Source: Bacillota bacterium (GTDB lineage: Bacteria; Bacillota; Clostridia; Acetivibrionales; Acetivibrionaceae). From it: 64,000 nt of DNA. Shown here in pieces: positions 8,063-17,096 of the stretch; within the stretch, counting starts at the first letter, position 1; each line of letters opens with the position of its first letter. Under the pieces are notes generated by a model. It saw only the letters and a program-made list of their open reading frames with translations, ran no database searches and was not told the origin of the DNA. A program made the translations under genes and the position numbers. Where the stretch lies: positions 1 through 64,000 of the forward strand of contig JAEWSG010000005.1 of assembly GCA_023398495.1 (NCBI GenBank), written 5' to 3'.

Positions 8063-9418
8063 ATGGTGTCTTTCTATGAAAGAAAGCAGGAGATATATTT
8101 ATGTCAAAACATATGACCTTATCAGAAAGAAAAGACATTGAAATGCTATTAAAAGAAGGAAAATCCTTTAAAGAAATCGGAAGAAGTTTAGGTAAAGATT
8201 GTACTACGATTTCAAAAGAAGTTCGTCATCGTTTAATCGAACGCAAAAGCGGGGCATGGGGACAGGCTTACAATGCTTGTGTTCTTAGATTTGGCTGCAA
8301 AAAATCTTTGCTATGCAAAAATCTTAAATGCGAAATAAAGAAATGTGCCACTTGCAAAATCTGCAATAACTTTTGTGATAGCTTTAGTGAAGAAGTATGC
8401 AAAAAACTTGATAAACCACCATATGTATGCAATGGTTGTGAAACCTTGAAAAAATGTACGCTTCGCAAAAAGTTTTATATTGCAGCAGATGCTCAGGAAG
8501 AATATGAATATGTCCTTTCAGAGTCACGTACAGGCATTGCAATAAACGAAGATGAATTGAGTTGTTTAGATCAATTATTAACGCCGCTAATCCAAAATGG
8601 GCAATCCATACACCATATATGTGTGAATAATGCTGATAGCATCATGTACAGTGAAAAGACATTATACAACTACATCGATTCGGGACTAATTTCTGTTTCT
8701 AATGTTGATTTACCAAGAAAGGTAAAATATCGCCCTCGAAAAAAAGCAGGTTTGATTCACAAAGTTGATCGGAAATGTCGAATTGGTCGTACCTATAATG
8801 ATTTTCATAACTTTATGGAAGAAAACAATTATCCGTTAGTTGTACAGATGGACTCTGTACTAGGAAAAAAAGGAGGTAAGGTTTTACTTACGTTACATTT
8901 TGTAAAAGCAGAATTTATGCTTGCCTTCTTAAGGGATACAAATGACTCCCAATCGGTAATCGATATTTTTGACAGACTGAATGAGCTTTTAGGTATTGAT
9001 ATGTTCCAAAAATTGTTTCCCGTTGTACTTACTGACAACGGAAGCGAATTTTCTAATCCTAGGCTTATAGAGTGTGACCGCACTACAGGAGAGATAAGAA
9101 CAAATGTATTCTATTGTGACCCTTCTGCTTCTTTCCAAAAGGGGGCAGCTGAAAAGAACCACGAAGAAATAAGGAAAGTGCTTCCCAAAGGAACCTCTTT
9201 TGATAATTTAACACAAAAAGACATTAATCTTATGATGGATCATATTAATTCGTACAGCAGAGCGAATCTAAATGATAAAACGCCGTATGATACGTTTGAA
9301 TTTATGTTTGGTAAAGAGGCAATAAAAAAACTGGGCTCAAAGCTCATTCCCGCTAATGATATTTGCTTAAAACCCAGTCTTTTAAAGATTTAAAAAAATC
9401 CAAACAGAAAGACACCAT
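8063..9418 (+). mobile_element. IS30-family insertion sequence
   Basis: A 1.36-kb element with matching ends: ATGGTGTCTTTCT at 8063-8075 and its reverse complement AGAAAGACACCAT at 9406-9418. It carries one intact transposase gene. The 13-bp perfect core is shorter than usual for IS30 ends, and the flanking bases may extend it imperfectly. I could not identify a short target duplication. Confidence 0.8.
8101..9393 (+). CDS. IS30-family transposase
   Basis: A 430-aa protein. The N-terminal helix-turn-helix (MTLSERKDIEMLLKEGKSFK, then EIGRSLGKDCTTISKEV) is typical of IS30. A cysteine-rich segment (about residues 58-125) follows with many CxxC-type pairs, a likely zinc-binding element seen in one clostridial branch of the family. 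The DDE catalytic core is visible as QMDSVLG (first Asp, about 250), VLTDNGSEF (second Asp, about 310) and AEKNHEEIRKVLPKG (Glu, about 356). The frame is intact with AGGAG about 9 nt before the ATG, so the copy may be active. Confidence 0.95.
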   Translation: MSKHMTLSERKDIEMLLKEGKSFKEIGRSLGKDCTTISKEVRHRLIERKSGAWGQAYNACVLRFGCKKSLLCKNLKCEIKKCATCKICNNFCDSFSEEVCKKLDKPPYVCNGCETLKKCTLRKKFYIAADAQEEYEYVLSESRTGIAINEDELSCLDQLLTPLIQNGQSIHHICVNNADSIMYSEKTLYNYIDSGLISVSNVDLPRKVKYRPRKKAGLIHKVDRKCRIGRTYNDFHNFMEENNYPLVVQMDSVLGKKGGKVLLTLHFVKAEFMLAFLRDTNDSQSVIDIFDRLNELLGIDMFQKLFPVVLTDNGSEFSNPRLIECDRTTGEIRTNVFYCDPSASFQKGAAEKNHEEIRKVLPKGTSFDNLTQKDINLMMDHINSYSRANLNDKTPYDTFEFMFGKEAIKKLGSKLIPANDICLKPSLLKI

Positions 9419-9665
9419 TTAACCAAATACTTCAAATATTAAGGGTGGATTTTATCTTTGCAAAAAAACGATAAAATTCACACGTTTATTTGCTGCACCT
9501 AAAAATTTGATTAAAATGGCCTTTTTGCTCTTATATTGTACCAAAAATAATGAAAAACAACAATTTACCCATATAAAAAATCCACACCTTTCAGAAAAAA
9601 CACAAAATTTCCAAAAGGGGGTGGATTTTAATCTTACAAAGTGGATTTTACTTTTTCATTTAACC
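9419..9665. other. AT-rich spacer with repeated GTGGATTTTA motifs
   Basis: No gene is seen. The segment holds three motif copies in direct orientation (about 9444, 9619 and 9640) and is the right remnant of the outer mobile element. Confidence 0.5.
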
Positions 9666-9680
9666 AGGATTATTCTCCTA

Positions 9681-10277
9681 TTACGCCAACCGCTCTCTTA
9701 GCTCTGCAAGCATTAATTTAAGTGCTTTACCTCTATGGCTGATTTCGTGTTTTTGAGAGGGTTCCAATTGTGCCGCAGTTTTATCAAACTCAGGCACATA
9801 AAATAACGGATCATATCCAAAACCATTTTTACCCACAGGTTCAAGCCCTATTAATCCTTCAAATGTTCCTCTTACTGTAAAGCGACTACCATCAGGAAGT
9901 ATTACCGCTATAGCACACACAAACCTTGCTTTCCTATTTTCAAAAGGTACATCCTTCAATATCTCAAGAAGTTTGTTATTCCTGTCGGCATCACTTGCCC
10001 CCTCTCCTGCAAACCTTGATGAATAAATGCCCGGGGCACCATTTAAAAAGTCGACTTCTAATCCTGAATCATCTGCCATGACCAATTCTCCAGTAATCTT
10101 ATGCACTTCCTTTGCCTTTATTAAAGCATTTTCTTCAAAAGTGCTGCCGTACTCTTCTATATCGTCATTTATTCCTGCTTGTTCCATGGAGATAACCTTT
10201 AAGTTCATTTCACTTAAAATTTCTTCTATTTCGCTCAGCTTACCCTTGTTCCTGGTCGCTACTATAAACTTTTTCAT
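9681..10277 (-). CDS. rdgB: RdgB/HAM1 non-canonical purine NTP pyrophosphatase
   Basis: It hydrolyses dITP, XTP and similar deaminated nucleotides to monophosphates, cleaning the cytoplasmic nucleotide pool. The N-terminal ATRNKGKLSEIEEIL is the family signature, followed by DDSGLEVDFLNGAPGIYSSRFAGE and the C-terminal SHRGKAL motif. Starting at MKKFIVATRN gives 198 aa, the usual length; GGGAG lies upstream. An in-frame ATG at 10301 is possible but adds an atypical extension. The start overlaps the 3' end of rph by about 38 bp, so the two are co-transcribed. A mobile element sits directly against its stop codon. Confidence 0.95.
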   Translation of the reverse strand: MKKFIVATRNKGKLSEIEEILSEMNLKVISMEQAGINDDIEEYGSTFEENALIKAKEVHKITGELVMADDSGLEVDFLNGAPGIYSSRFAGEGASDADRNNKLLEILKDVPFENRKARFVCAIAVILPDGSRFTVRGTFEGLIGLEPVGKNGFGYDPLFYVPEFDKTAAQLEPSQKHEISHRGKALKLMLAELRERLA

Positions 10278-11022
10278 CCTTTGTAACTCTCCCAATTTCA
10301 TTTGATACCTGCCCTAAAACCTCTTTCTGAATATCAATCAGTTTTTTTACACCCTCTTCTGCCAGTCCCAGAAGTTTATTTAGCTGATCCCTGCTAAAGG
10401 GTGACTGTTCTCCTGTAGCTTGAACTTCAATAAATTCGCCGGAAGATGTCATAACTACATTCATATCTACAACAGCATTAGAATCCTCTTCATAGCACAA
10501 ATCCAGTCTTTCTTCATCGCCAATTATTCCAACGCTTACAGCCGCAACAATATCAGTTATGGGTATCTTTTCAATCATCCCATCTTCAACAAGTTTCTTG
10601 CAGGCATCAACCAAAGCAACAAAACCACCGGTTATGGATGCTGTCCGTGTACCTCCGTCAGCCTGAATTATGTCACAATCAATTGTTATCATTCTCTCTC
10701 CGAGCACATTGAAATTCACTACAGATCTTAATGCCCTTCCTATAAGCCTTTGTATCTCACTGCTTCTTCCGTTGAGTTTTAATTTATTGATATCCCTCTG
10801 ATTTCTAACGCCAGTAGCTCTCGGAAGCATTGAGTATTCTGCTGTAACCCAGCCTTCACCCGAATTTTTCTTAAAATTTGGAACCTTTTCTTCAACTGAT
10901 GCAGTACAAATAACTTTTGTATCTCCCATTTCAATCAAAACAGAGCCCTCGGCATGTTTTATGTAATTCCTCGTTATCCTGACTTTCCTAAGGTCTGACT
11001 TTTCTCTTCCGTCAATTCTCAA
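10240..11022 (-). CDS. rph: ribonuclease PH
   Basis: A phosphate-dependent 3'-5' exoribonuclease that trims tRNA 3' ends. The N-terminus reads RIDGREKSDLRKVRI, which aligns with the family start (M-R-x-D-G-R). The phosphate-binding and catalytic segment GRSSEIQRLIGRALRSV and the TIDCDIIQADGGTRTASITG core are present. I prefer a TTG start at 11022, with GGGGG 5 nt upstream; a TTG at 11034 is also in frame. Length is about 260 aa, as expected. It is operonic with rdgB, a common pairing. Confidence 0.95.
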   Translation of the reverse strand: MRIDGREKSDLRKVRITRNYIKHAEGSVLIEMGDTKVICTASVEEKVPNFKKNSGEGWVTAEYSMLPRATGVRNQRDINKLKLNGRSSEIQRLIGRALRSVVNFNVLGERMITIDCDIIQADGGTRTASITGGFVALVDACKKLVEDGMIEKIPITDIVAAVSVGIIGDEERLDLCYEEDSNAVVDMNVVMTSSGEFIEVQATGEQSPFSRDQLNKLLGLAEEGVKKLIDIQKEVLGQVSNEIGRVTKDEKVYSSDQEQG

Positions 11023-11121
11023 TATGTCCCCCAACCCTTCCGTGACAATTTTTTATTATAGATTATATACTATCTAAAACGAATACTGATTTCAAGCCGT
11101 TTTTTTAATTAATCTTTTGTT

Positions 11122-12276
11122 TTAGTTCACTTTGTTTATTCCTGATGGAATTGTCAAGCCCTCTGAAATTTCTGTACCTTCGGGAAGATGGTCTTTTTTT
11201 CCCTCTATAAGAATTCTTACTTTCTCAGCACCATTTACTTGTTTCATAGTGTAGAGAATCTGTTTTACAAGACCCTCTTCTCTTGCGTTTCCACCATAGT
11301 TTTTGATTTCTTTACTAAAATCCAAGGTTATCATTTTATCCTTTATACTCCAGTCGACAAGCTCCGTATTTTCAGGCATCTGGGTAAACAATCTTTCATC
11401 AGAAGGCTTCTTAGATAACCCTCTCACAATTGCCTCAGGAAGCTCATCTTTATCCACGCCGATGTATTCCATTGAAACAGGCACTAAAAAGTCATGTTCG
11501 TCATTTATAAGCTTAAACAGATATAAATCCAGCTTCATTACTTTACTTCCAGGATTAAGCTTTTCGGAATTTATAAGAATATTGTTCCTATCCAAAGTAC
11601 CCGAAATATTACTCGTAAACTTTAATTTTCCCTTCTCGTATCCGTTTATCAGAATTTTAACTTTGGTTATTGTTTTAAATTCACTCAACGAATATACTAT
11701 TCCGGCAACAATACTCCGCTCTTCAAGCTCAGTCTTATAATTAAGCAGATTATTATTAAAATCGACTACAGCCATACCATCTTTAATATTTATTCCCAGT
11801 ATCTCAGTACCTTTCGGAAGTACAGGATATAAACCTAATGTCATTAAGGATTCTCTATTTTCATCATTGTCAATCATAGACCTTATAGCCGCTTTTGCAA
11901 TACCTTCTTCTTCAGGAATGTCTCTTGTGACAGGTATTAAGGTACCTTCCGCATCTTTATAATAAGCAGTTATGGATATTGTACCTGTTGCTACTTTTTC
12001 GGTGCTTTTATCCGTCTGTCCGGTCTGAACATCATTTGTTTCATTCTCATTTATTTTCTTTTCATTTAATTGTCCTTCTTTTACCTCAGTGCTATCATTT
12101 GTATTCATATTGCCTGCTGAAATTTCATTCCCGGCATCTTCTGAATTTTGCTGTTCGTTAGATGTTTTTATACTTTTCAGACCTGATTGTACATCACCAA
12201 TCTCTTCCAAAGGGTTTTTGCACCCTGTAAACATTACCATTCCTGCTACTAATAAAAAACACAAAAAATTCTTCAT
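11122..12276 (-). CDS. GerMN-domain lipoprotein
   Basis: A 384-aa lipoprotein. The N-terminus is a signal peptide ending in a lipobox (MVMFTGC) and is followed by a low-complexity linker rich in Asn, Glu and Thr (about 25-95). Two GerMN-type (sporulation and spore-germination) domains follow: one around residues 100-235 (VLPKGTEILGINIKDGMAVV and a following KVKILINGY) and one around 240-375 (MPENTELVDWSIKDKMITLD, then VRILIEG). In Bacillus, GerM links the forespore and mother-cell compartments during engulfment; a similar role is inference. It sits alone between rph and galE. Confidence 0.88.
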   Translation of the reverse strand: MKNFLCFLLVAGMVMFTGCKNPLEEIGDVQSGLKSIKTSNEQQNSEDAGNEISAGNMNTNDSTEVKEGQLNEKKINENETNDVQTGQTDKSTEKVATGTISITAYYKDAEGTLIPVTRDIPEEEGIAKAAIRSMIDNDENRESLMTLGLYPVLPKGTEILGINIKDGMAVVDFNNNLLNYKTELEERSIVAGIVYSLSEFKTITKVKILINGYEKGKLKFTSNISGTLDRNNILINSEKLNPGSKVMKLDLYLFKLINDEHDFLVPVSMEYIGVDKDELPEAIVRGLSKKPSDERLFTQMPENTELVDWSIKDKMITLDFSKEIKNYGGNAREEGLVKQILYTMKQVNGAEKVRILIEGKKDHLPEGTEISEGLTIPSGINKVN

Positions 12277-12389
12277 ATCTGCTGCTCCTCACTGTAAAAT
12301 TTTAGTATCACTGTAAGTATAGACAGATATGAAGAGTTTTATAATTTCCCGGTAAATTTTTCTTTAAGATTATTTATCTTTTATACCTT

Positions 12390-13379
12390 TTATTTATCAT
12401 TATAACCATCTGGGTGTTTACTGTGCCATTCCCACGCAGTACTCACAATAGTCTCAAGATCATTCATTTTGGGCTGCCAATTAAGCTCCTTCTTTATTTT
12501 TTCAGAAGATGCAACCAGTATTGCAGGATCACCGGGACGTCTAGGAGCATCAACTGCTGTAATATTCTTTCCTGTGACCTTCCTTACGACTTCAACTACT
12601 TCTTTAACCGAAAATCCTTTTCCATTTCCAAGATTGTATATTTCGCTCTGGTCTCCCTTTCTAAGCTTCTGTAGTGCCAGACAATGTGCCTGTGCCAGAT
12701 CCGAAACATGAATATAATCCCTTACACATGTTCCATCAGGGGTATTATAATCATTCCCAAACAATTTTATAGAATCTCGTTTTCCCATTGCAGCTTGGAT
12801 AATAAGCGGAATAAGGTGGGATTCCGGACTGTGATCTTCCCCTATACTACCGCTGATATGTGCTCCACAAGCATTAAAATATCTGAGTATAACGTGCTTG
12901 ATATCATATGCTCCATCCGACCATTTTAAAGCTTTCTCAACAGATAGCTTTGTTTCTCCGTACGGATTAGTTGGGAACGTCCTATCTGTTTCAAGTATGG
13001 GAATATTTTCAGGCTCTCCATAAGTAGCAGCGGTTGAAGAAAATACTACTTTCTTTACCCCTGCTTCCTTCATAGCTGTGAGCAGATTCAAAGTAACTGC
13101 TACATTATTATTATAATATTTCAATGGGTCTGAAACACTTTCGCCAACCTCAATATAAGCAGCAAAGTGTATAACAGCCTCAATATCATTGTGTAAAAAT
13201 ACATTCTTTATAAATTCCTTGTCCCTTAAATCTCCAACAATGAGCTTTCCTCCAAGGACAGCAGACTTGTGTCCTTTTTCAAGATTATCTACAATAATAA
13301 CTTCTTCATTTCTTTCAAGAAGCTCCGCTACAGTATGACTTCCGATATAACCTGCTCCACCTGTTACAAGTACAGCCAT
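12390..13379 (-). CDS. galE: UDP-glucose 4-epimerase
   Basis: Interconverts UDP-glucose and UDP-galactose for exopolysaccharide or galactose metabolism. The Rossmann NAD motif TGGAGYIGSH is at residues 6-15, the catalytic Ser/Tyr/Lys triad is visible as VFSSTAATYGEP and NPYGETKLSVE (YxxxK), and DGTCVRDYIHVSDLAQAH is the usual sugar-nucleotide segment. The start at MAVLVTGG is chosen because AAAGG lies about 10 nt upstream and it gives 329 aa; an ATG six codons earlier is also in frame. A family A repeat lies directly upstream. Confidence 0.96.
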   Translation of the reverse strand: MAVLVTGGAGYIGSHTVAELLERNEEVIIVDNLEKGHKSAVLGGKLIVGDLRDKEFIKNVFLHNDIEAVIHFAAYIEVGESVSDPLKYYNNNVAVTLNLLTAMKEAGVKKVVFSSTAATYGEPENIPILETDRTFPTNPYGETKLSVEKALKWSDGAYDIKHVILRYFNACGAHISGSIGEDHSPESHLIPLIIQAAMGKRDSIKLFGNDYNTPDGTCVRDYIHVSDLAQAHCLALQKLRKGDQSEIYNLGNGKGFSVKEVVEVVRKVTGKNITAVDAPRRPGDPAILVASSEKIKKELNWQPKMNDLETIVSTAWEWHSKHPDGYNDK

Positions 13380-13407
13380 TTTAACACAACCTTTCATTTA
13401 TTCTATC

Positions 13408-13508
13408 TATATAAATCGTGAAAATGATTTTACAATGACAAATTGAATTTTCACGATAATAAATCAAGGAAACTGAAACGCGATGTAAAATCTTTATCGC
13501 GTTCAATA
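13408..13508 (-). repeat. family A two-hairpin repeat, full copy
   Basis: Minus-strand copy of the roughly 100-nt element. Hairpin 1 is ATTGAACGCGAT/ATCGCGTTTCA-like and hairpin 2 is ATCGTGAAAAT/ATTTTCACGAT. It lies in the intergenic gap upstream of galE and downstream of the amidase. Confidence 0.85.
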
Positions 13509-13600
13509 TAGTTTACAGTTTCTCACTACTAATATTAGCACAAAAAAGCTACTAATACCAGTATTTGTGTAATCCTATTCTTTTCATAACACAAACAAAA

Positions 13601-13624
13601 CAAGAGTGATTTTAACCACTCTTG
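13601..13624 (-). terminator. terminator of the amidase gene
   Basis: CAAGAGTG/CACTCTTG stem (13601-13608 with 13617-13624) followed on the minus strand by a T-rich run, 36 bp after the stop codon. Confidence 0.8.
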
Positions 13625-13659
13625 TACATAATTCCAGCATTTCTCTAGTAGTAATAATT

Positions 13660-16611
13660 CTATTTAATTTCTTCAAGTGATTGAACAATCGCATCACATA
13701 TTGCTTGTGCAGCTTTTTGTCTGAATGCTTCAGACTTCAGTTTTGCCAAATCCCCACTATTGGTTAAAAATGCAACTTCCGCAAGTGCTGCAGGCATTTT
13801 TGTAGCTTTTAGCACAACCAGATTTGGTCTTTCTACAATTCCTCTATCATACGTTCCAAGATCTGACACCATTTCCTTTTGAATCAACTGAGCAAACCTT
13901 TTACCTGTAAACCCACTACTATTTGTTCTGGATGGGTAATACAAAGTCTCAGTACCTTTAAACTTTGAGTGAAAGGCATTGTTGTGAATGCTTATAAATA
14001 AGGTTGCATTTAATTCGTTTGCAATATATGCCCTTTCGTACAGACCCACAAAGCTATCATCTTCTCTGGTCATATAGGTTTTGATATTCTTACTTTTAAG
14101 CAAAGTGTTTAGCCTCTTTGCTATATCAAGATTGAGATCTTTCTCGTATACTCCTCCATAAGATGCACCCGGGTCGCTTCCTCCATGACCTGCATCAATA
14201 ACCACCAGCTGATCTTTTTTTGCAGCTTTTTTTATAAGAGTTATCGTAGTATTGTTCTCAGATTCCCGCGTAATTATTTCATAATTCAGTGCTTCCTTTG
14301 TGTTAAATATCAATGTAGTCTGCTTTGTTTCCTGATTAGTTTCTACTTTTAAATAATTTACAACACTATCATTTATATCCAAAATACCATTACCCATATT
14401 TGCAAGTTCGCTCGGAAATGTTACTGAATACTGCTTTCCTTCAAGGTCATATTTGTCAACAAACAGTCTCTTTAGATCCTCCCCACCTTCAGTGAGCTTA
14501 GCTTCGTTTAATGTGAAATATACCCTGTCGCCACTATTGCTATACACAATATTTTTATACGTCGGTCTTTGTATAGTAAGTACAATATTTTCATCTATAT
14601 ACTCAGCCTCATATTCCGGTTGTCCAATTAAATTAACAACAACTCTGGCAATATTCTCTTCAAATTGTGCAGATCTTATGGAACTGGCATTGATACTTTC
14701 AACTTCTATCTTCTGCTCTTTGCCTGCTTCATAATTGGGAATATCAACAACAATTCTGTCAGGTCCTGTAAGCCTCCATACCTTATAGTCCTTACAGTCT
14801 TTTGCCGATATTAAAATCTTGTCAACACCATTTACATAATTATGCTCAACTTCTATTGGCTCTTCACTTTTAGTATCGGTGGTATCAGGATTACCAACAG
14901 TTGCAGTCGGACTTGGCGTACCACTTACCGTTTGGCTTGGTGTTGGAAGCATTGTCGGAGTTGGTATTGTAATCACTGTCGGAGTTGGTGTTGTTATAAT
15001 TGTTGGTATTGTTATAATTGTTGGTGTTGTTTTATTATTTGAAGCTGTTTCATCGTCATCTGTTTGCGAAACATCTTCATCAACGCTTGGAATTATATTT
15101 ATTATAAGTGCTCCCGCTTCTTCAACAACAACATACTGGCACAGAGCAGACAACTGGATAATTACTCTTGATTGGGAAGAATTATTTACGCCAGCATACC
15201 TGATATTTTCTATCTGACTGCTATTGACATCTATCTTCTGTTCTGTAGCCGGTGCAGTTGAATTAGGGAAATCAACAATAATCCTGTTACGGTCGAGCTG
15301 CTTGATAATATTGTAATCAGAGTAATTGTTCAGAGACATTCTTACTTTCTCATGATTCTCTTCTGCTTTATAACTTACACTCAGATTGTTTCCTACAGGT
15401 ACATTATCCCTATCTACCTCACCTCTGGATGTAGTTTCTGAAATTAAATCAATATTCTTTGCAACATATGCTGTAAGAATACCATTACTTTCAACAAGCT
15501 TATACTCAAGAGCTCCCTTTGTATCAATAACCAACCTTGCACCATTTGGGTCTTTCGCAGCATATCTTACCGACTTTATCAAAGCACTTCCTACATTCAC
15601 AGTAGTCTGTTCTCTGGAGGCTATAGCTTTTGGAATATCAATTACTATTCTATCGGGTTCAGTAAGCTTAAACGCTTCGTAACCTGCATAATCCTTAACC
15701 CCTATTGCTATTACTTCGTAAACAGCTTTATTAATGTGCTTAACACTCAAATTATTGTCAACAGGCACATCAATATTAACTATAGGTAATTGATTACCGG
15801 GAGTTTCTGTGCTTGACGAAGGAACTTTTTCCTGTATGTTGAGTACCAATTGTTTCGAACTTTCTTTTACCTGATACTGCGGCTGGCCTTCCAGATCCAG
15901 AACCACACGTGCCATACCATCTTCAAACTGGCTGCATCTGATAGTTTTAAGCAGTTCATCATTTACAGTAATACTTTTCTTTTCACTAAGCATCTTTGTA
16001 TTAGGGAAATCTACAACTATCCTGTCCGGCGAGGGAAGTCTCATTATTCTGTAATTCTGAAATTTATCCAGATCTATTGCTACACTTTGCCCATTTTTGC
16101 TCTTAATATAATTTATATTATTTAAGCTAGCGAGTTCACTCGTAGTTTTGCTGTTTATAGTGATTTCGCCCTTTTCACTACTAAATCCAACTTCCATATT
16201 TAGCTGTTCGCCAACAAAACGTGCAGGTACCATAGTCCTGTCATTAATTATCTTTGCAGGAACTTCCATTTTAACTTTGGTCCCATCAATTACTGCATTA
16301 TAGTCATTTATCTTAAGCTCAACCTTAGACCCGTTATATGATACGGAAACCATCTGGCTTTTTGAATCCCAGGTTACTGTAGCTCCCAATTTTTCAAAAA
16401 TTGCTCTGACAGGAACCAAAGACCGGTCATTAATAATTACTGGAGGGATATCGGTAGTAACAGTTTCATCATTTACTATAAGCTTGTATATATTCCCTGT
16501 ATACTTATGTACTGCACCATCATATCTCAGTGCCAATTCCTGCCCGTATGCACTGATACCGGTAAAAATAAAAGTAAAAAGCATTAAATAAATACAGAAT
16601 ATTTTTTTCAT
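13660..16611 (-). CDS. N-acetylmuramoyl-L-alanine amidase with multiple AMIN domains
   Basis: A 983-aa exported wall hydrolase that cleaves the amide bond between MurNAc and the stem peptide. A signal peptide (1-25) is followed by a copper-amine-oxidase-N-like domain (about 35-150, PPVIINDRSLVPVRAIFEKL), then at least four AMIN-type repeats recognisable by PDRIVVDFPNTK, PDRIVIDIPKA, RNRIIVDFPNST and PDRIVVDIPN, a Thr/Pro linker between repeats 3 and 4, a degenerate fifth unit, and a C-terminal Amidase_3 domain with zinc ligands VVIDAGHGGSDPGA, E in YEKDLNLDIA and SIHNN, and the catalytic Glu in ALAEVAFLTN. The start at MKKIF is supported by GGGGTG 7 nt upstream. AMIN domains usually target the septum or poles; so many in one protein is unusual. 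Confidence 0.94.
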   Translation of the reverse strand: MKKIFCIYLMLFTFIFTGISAYGQELALRYDGAVHKYTGNIYKLIVNDETVTTDIPPVIINDRSLVPVRAIFEKLGATVTWDSKSQMVSVSYNGSKVELKINDYNAVIDGTKVKMEVPAKIINDRTMVPARFVGEQLNMEVGFSSEKGEITINSKTTSELASLNNINYIKSKNGQSVAIDLDKFQNYRIMRLPSPDRIVVDFPNTKMLSEKKSITVNDELLKTIRCSQFEDGMARVVLDLEGQPQYQVKESSKQLVLNIQEKVPSSSTETPGNQLPIVNIDVPVDNNLSVKHINKAVYEVIAIGVKDYAGYEAFKLTEPDRIVIDIPKAIASREQTTVNVGSALIKSVRYAAKDPNGARLVIDTKGALEYKLVESNGILTAYVAKNIDLISETTSRGEVDRDNVPVGNNLSVSYKAEENHEKVRMSLNNYSDYNIIKQLDRNRIIVDFPNSTAPATEQKIDVNSSQIENIRYAGVNNSSQSRVIIQLSALCQYVVVEEAGALIINIIPSVDEDVSQTDDDETASNNKTTPTIITIPTIITTPTPTVITIPTPTMLPTPSQTVSGTPSPTATVGNPDTTDTKSEEPIEVEHNYVNGVDKILISAKDCKDYKVWRLTGPDRIVVDIPNYEAGKEQKIEVESINASSIRSAQFEENIARVVVNLIGQPEYEAEYIDENIVLTIQRPTYKNIVYSNSGDRVYFTLNEAKLTEGGEDLKRLFVDKYDLEGKQYSVTFPSELANMGNGILDINDSVVNYLKVETNQETKQTTLIFNTKEALNYEIITRESENNTTITLIKKAAKKDQLVVIDAGHGGSDPGASYGGVYEKDLNLDIAKRLNTLLKSKNIKTYMTREDDSFVGLYERAYIANELNATLFISIHNNAFHSKFKGTETLYYPSRTNSSGFTGKRFAQLIQKEMVSDLGTYDRGIVERPNLVVLKATKMPAALAEVAFLTNSGDLAKLKSEAFRQKAAQAICDAIVQSLEEIK

Positions 16612-16677
16612 ATCGACACCCCATAAAAAATTTCTCTTTTGTGAAAATAAACAGATATAATGTTTTAGGCAAAACAT

Positions 16678-16911
16678 ACGTATAGCCTTTAATATTTATT
16701 GTTCGACATAGCTTGCGGATTTCCTGTCGTAATATAAGAAATGTAATAAATTTGTAATATGTGAGTTGTTATGAAAAAACACCTTAAAGATTCTTAGAAC
16801 TATAGACAATTAATTATTGTTTTAGAGCACTTCAAATTATTACAATGCAAGAAATATAGAAATGTGTTAATTAAGAGAAATCAGATATTTGCTGCACAAT
16901 AAACAAATTAG
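16678..16911. other. intergenic gap upstream of the amidase
   Basis: AT-rich sequence in which I see no gene or clear sigma-A promoter. The adjoining bases 16912-17095 are occupied by family B and family A repeats. Confidence 0.4.
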
Positions 16912-17013
16912 GGGTAACAAAAAAATAACATACTATTCTCATATCTTGAAAACATTATCAAATCAAGTTTTTGCGTTATTAAGAACAGAAGCTTATATTT
17001 TATTCGTACCTGA
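16912..17013 (+). repeat. family B repeat, degenerate copy
   Basis: About 100 bp related to 32089-32187: same order of GTAACAAAAAAATAACAT, CTTGAAAACATTATCA, CAAGTTTTTGCGTTATT and a tail GCTTATATTTTATTCGTACC. The outer stem is only partly paired. It abuts a family A copy directly. Confidence 0.7.
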
Positions 17014-17095
17014 ATTGAACACGATAAAGATTTTGCACCGTGCTTCAATTTCCTTGACTTATTATCGTTAAAATTCAATTTGTTATTGTAAAATA
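17014..17095 (+). repeat. family A two-hairpin repeat, 3'-truncated copy
   Basis: Hairpin 1 here is CACGAT/ACCGTG rather than CGCGAT/ATCGCG. The second base changed G to A and its partner changed C to T, keeping the pair. The right arm of hairpin 2 is missing where the element meets the end of pilM. Confidence 0.75.
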
Positions 17096-17096
17096 A

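Larger units (their letters stand above)
7127..9665. mobile_element. decayed composite element interrupted by IS30
   Basis: The block is bounded by a 13-bp direct repeat. Near its ends are 22-bp inverted repeats (7133-7154 and 9618-9639, 21 of 22 matching; core GGGGTGGATTTTAAT). Further related motifs of the form GTGGATTTTA followed by a T-rich stretch and ACAAA occur at about 7168, 7205, 9444 and 9640. Several copies of a binding-site-like motif at both ends are typical of a transposon that needs multiple transposase sites. Apart from the IS30 insertion the interior holds no transposase gene, only structured repeats, so the outer element is probably dead. Confidence 0.5.

Noticed and set aside
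7806..8141. Open frame of 111 aa upstream of the IS30 transposase
   Set aside because: It runs through two long inverted repeats, has no plausible ribosome-binding site or family pattern, and overlaps the IS30 left end.
9507..9701. 64-aa plus-strand frame in the right remnant of the mobile region
   Set aside because: It lies in repeat sequence and runs into the antisense of rdgB.
14842..15217. Plus-strand frames of Val/Gly/Cys-rich composition
   Set aside because: They are the complement of the Thr/Pro linker in the minus-strand amidase.
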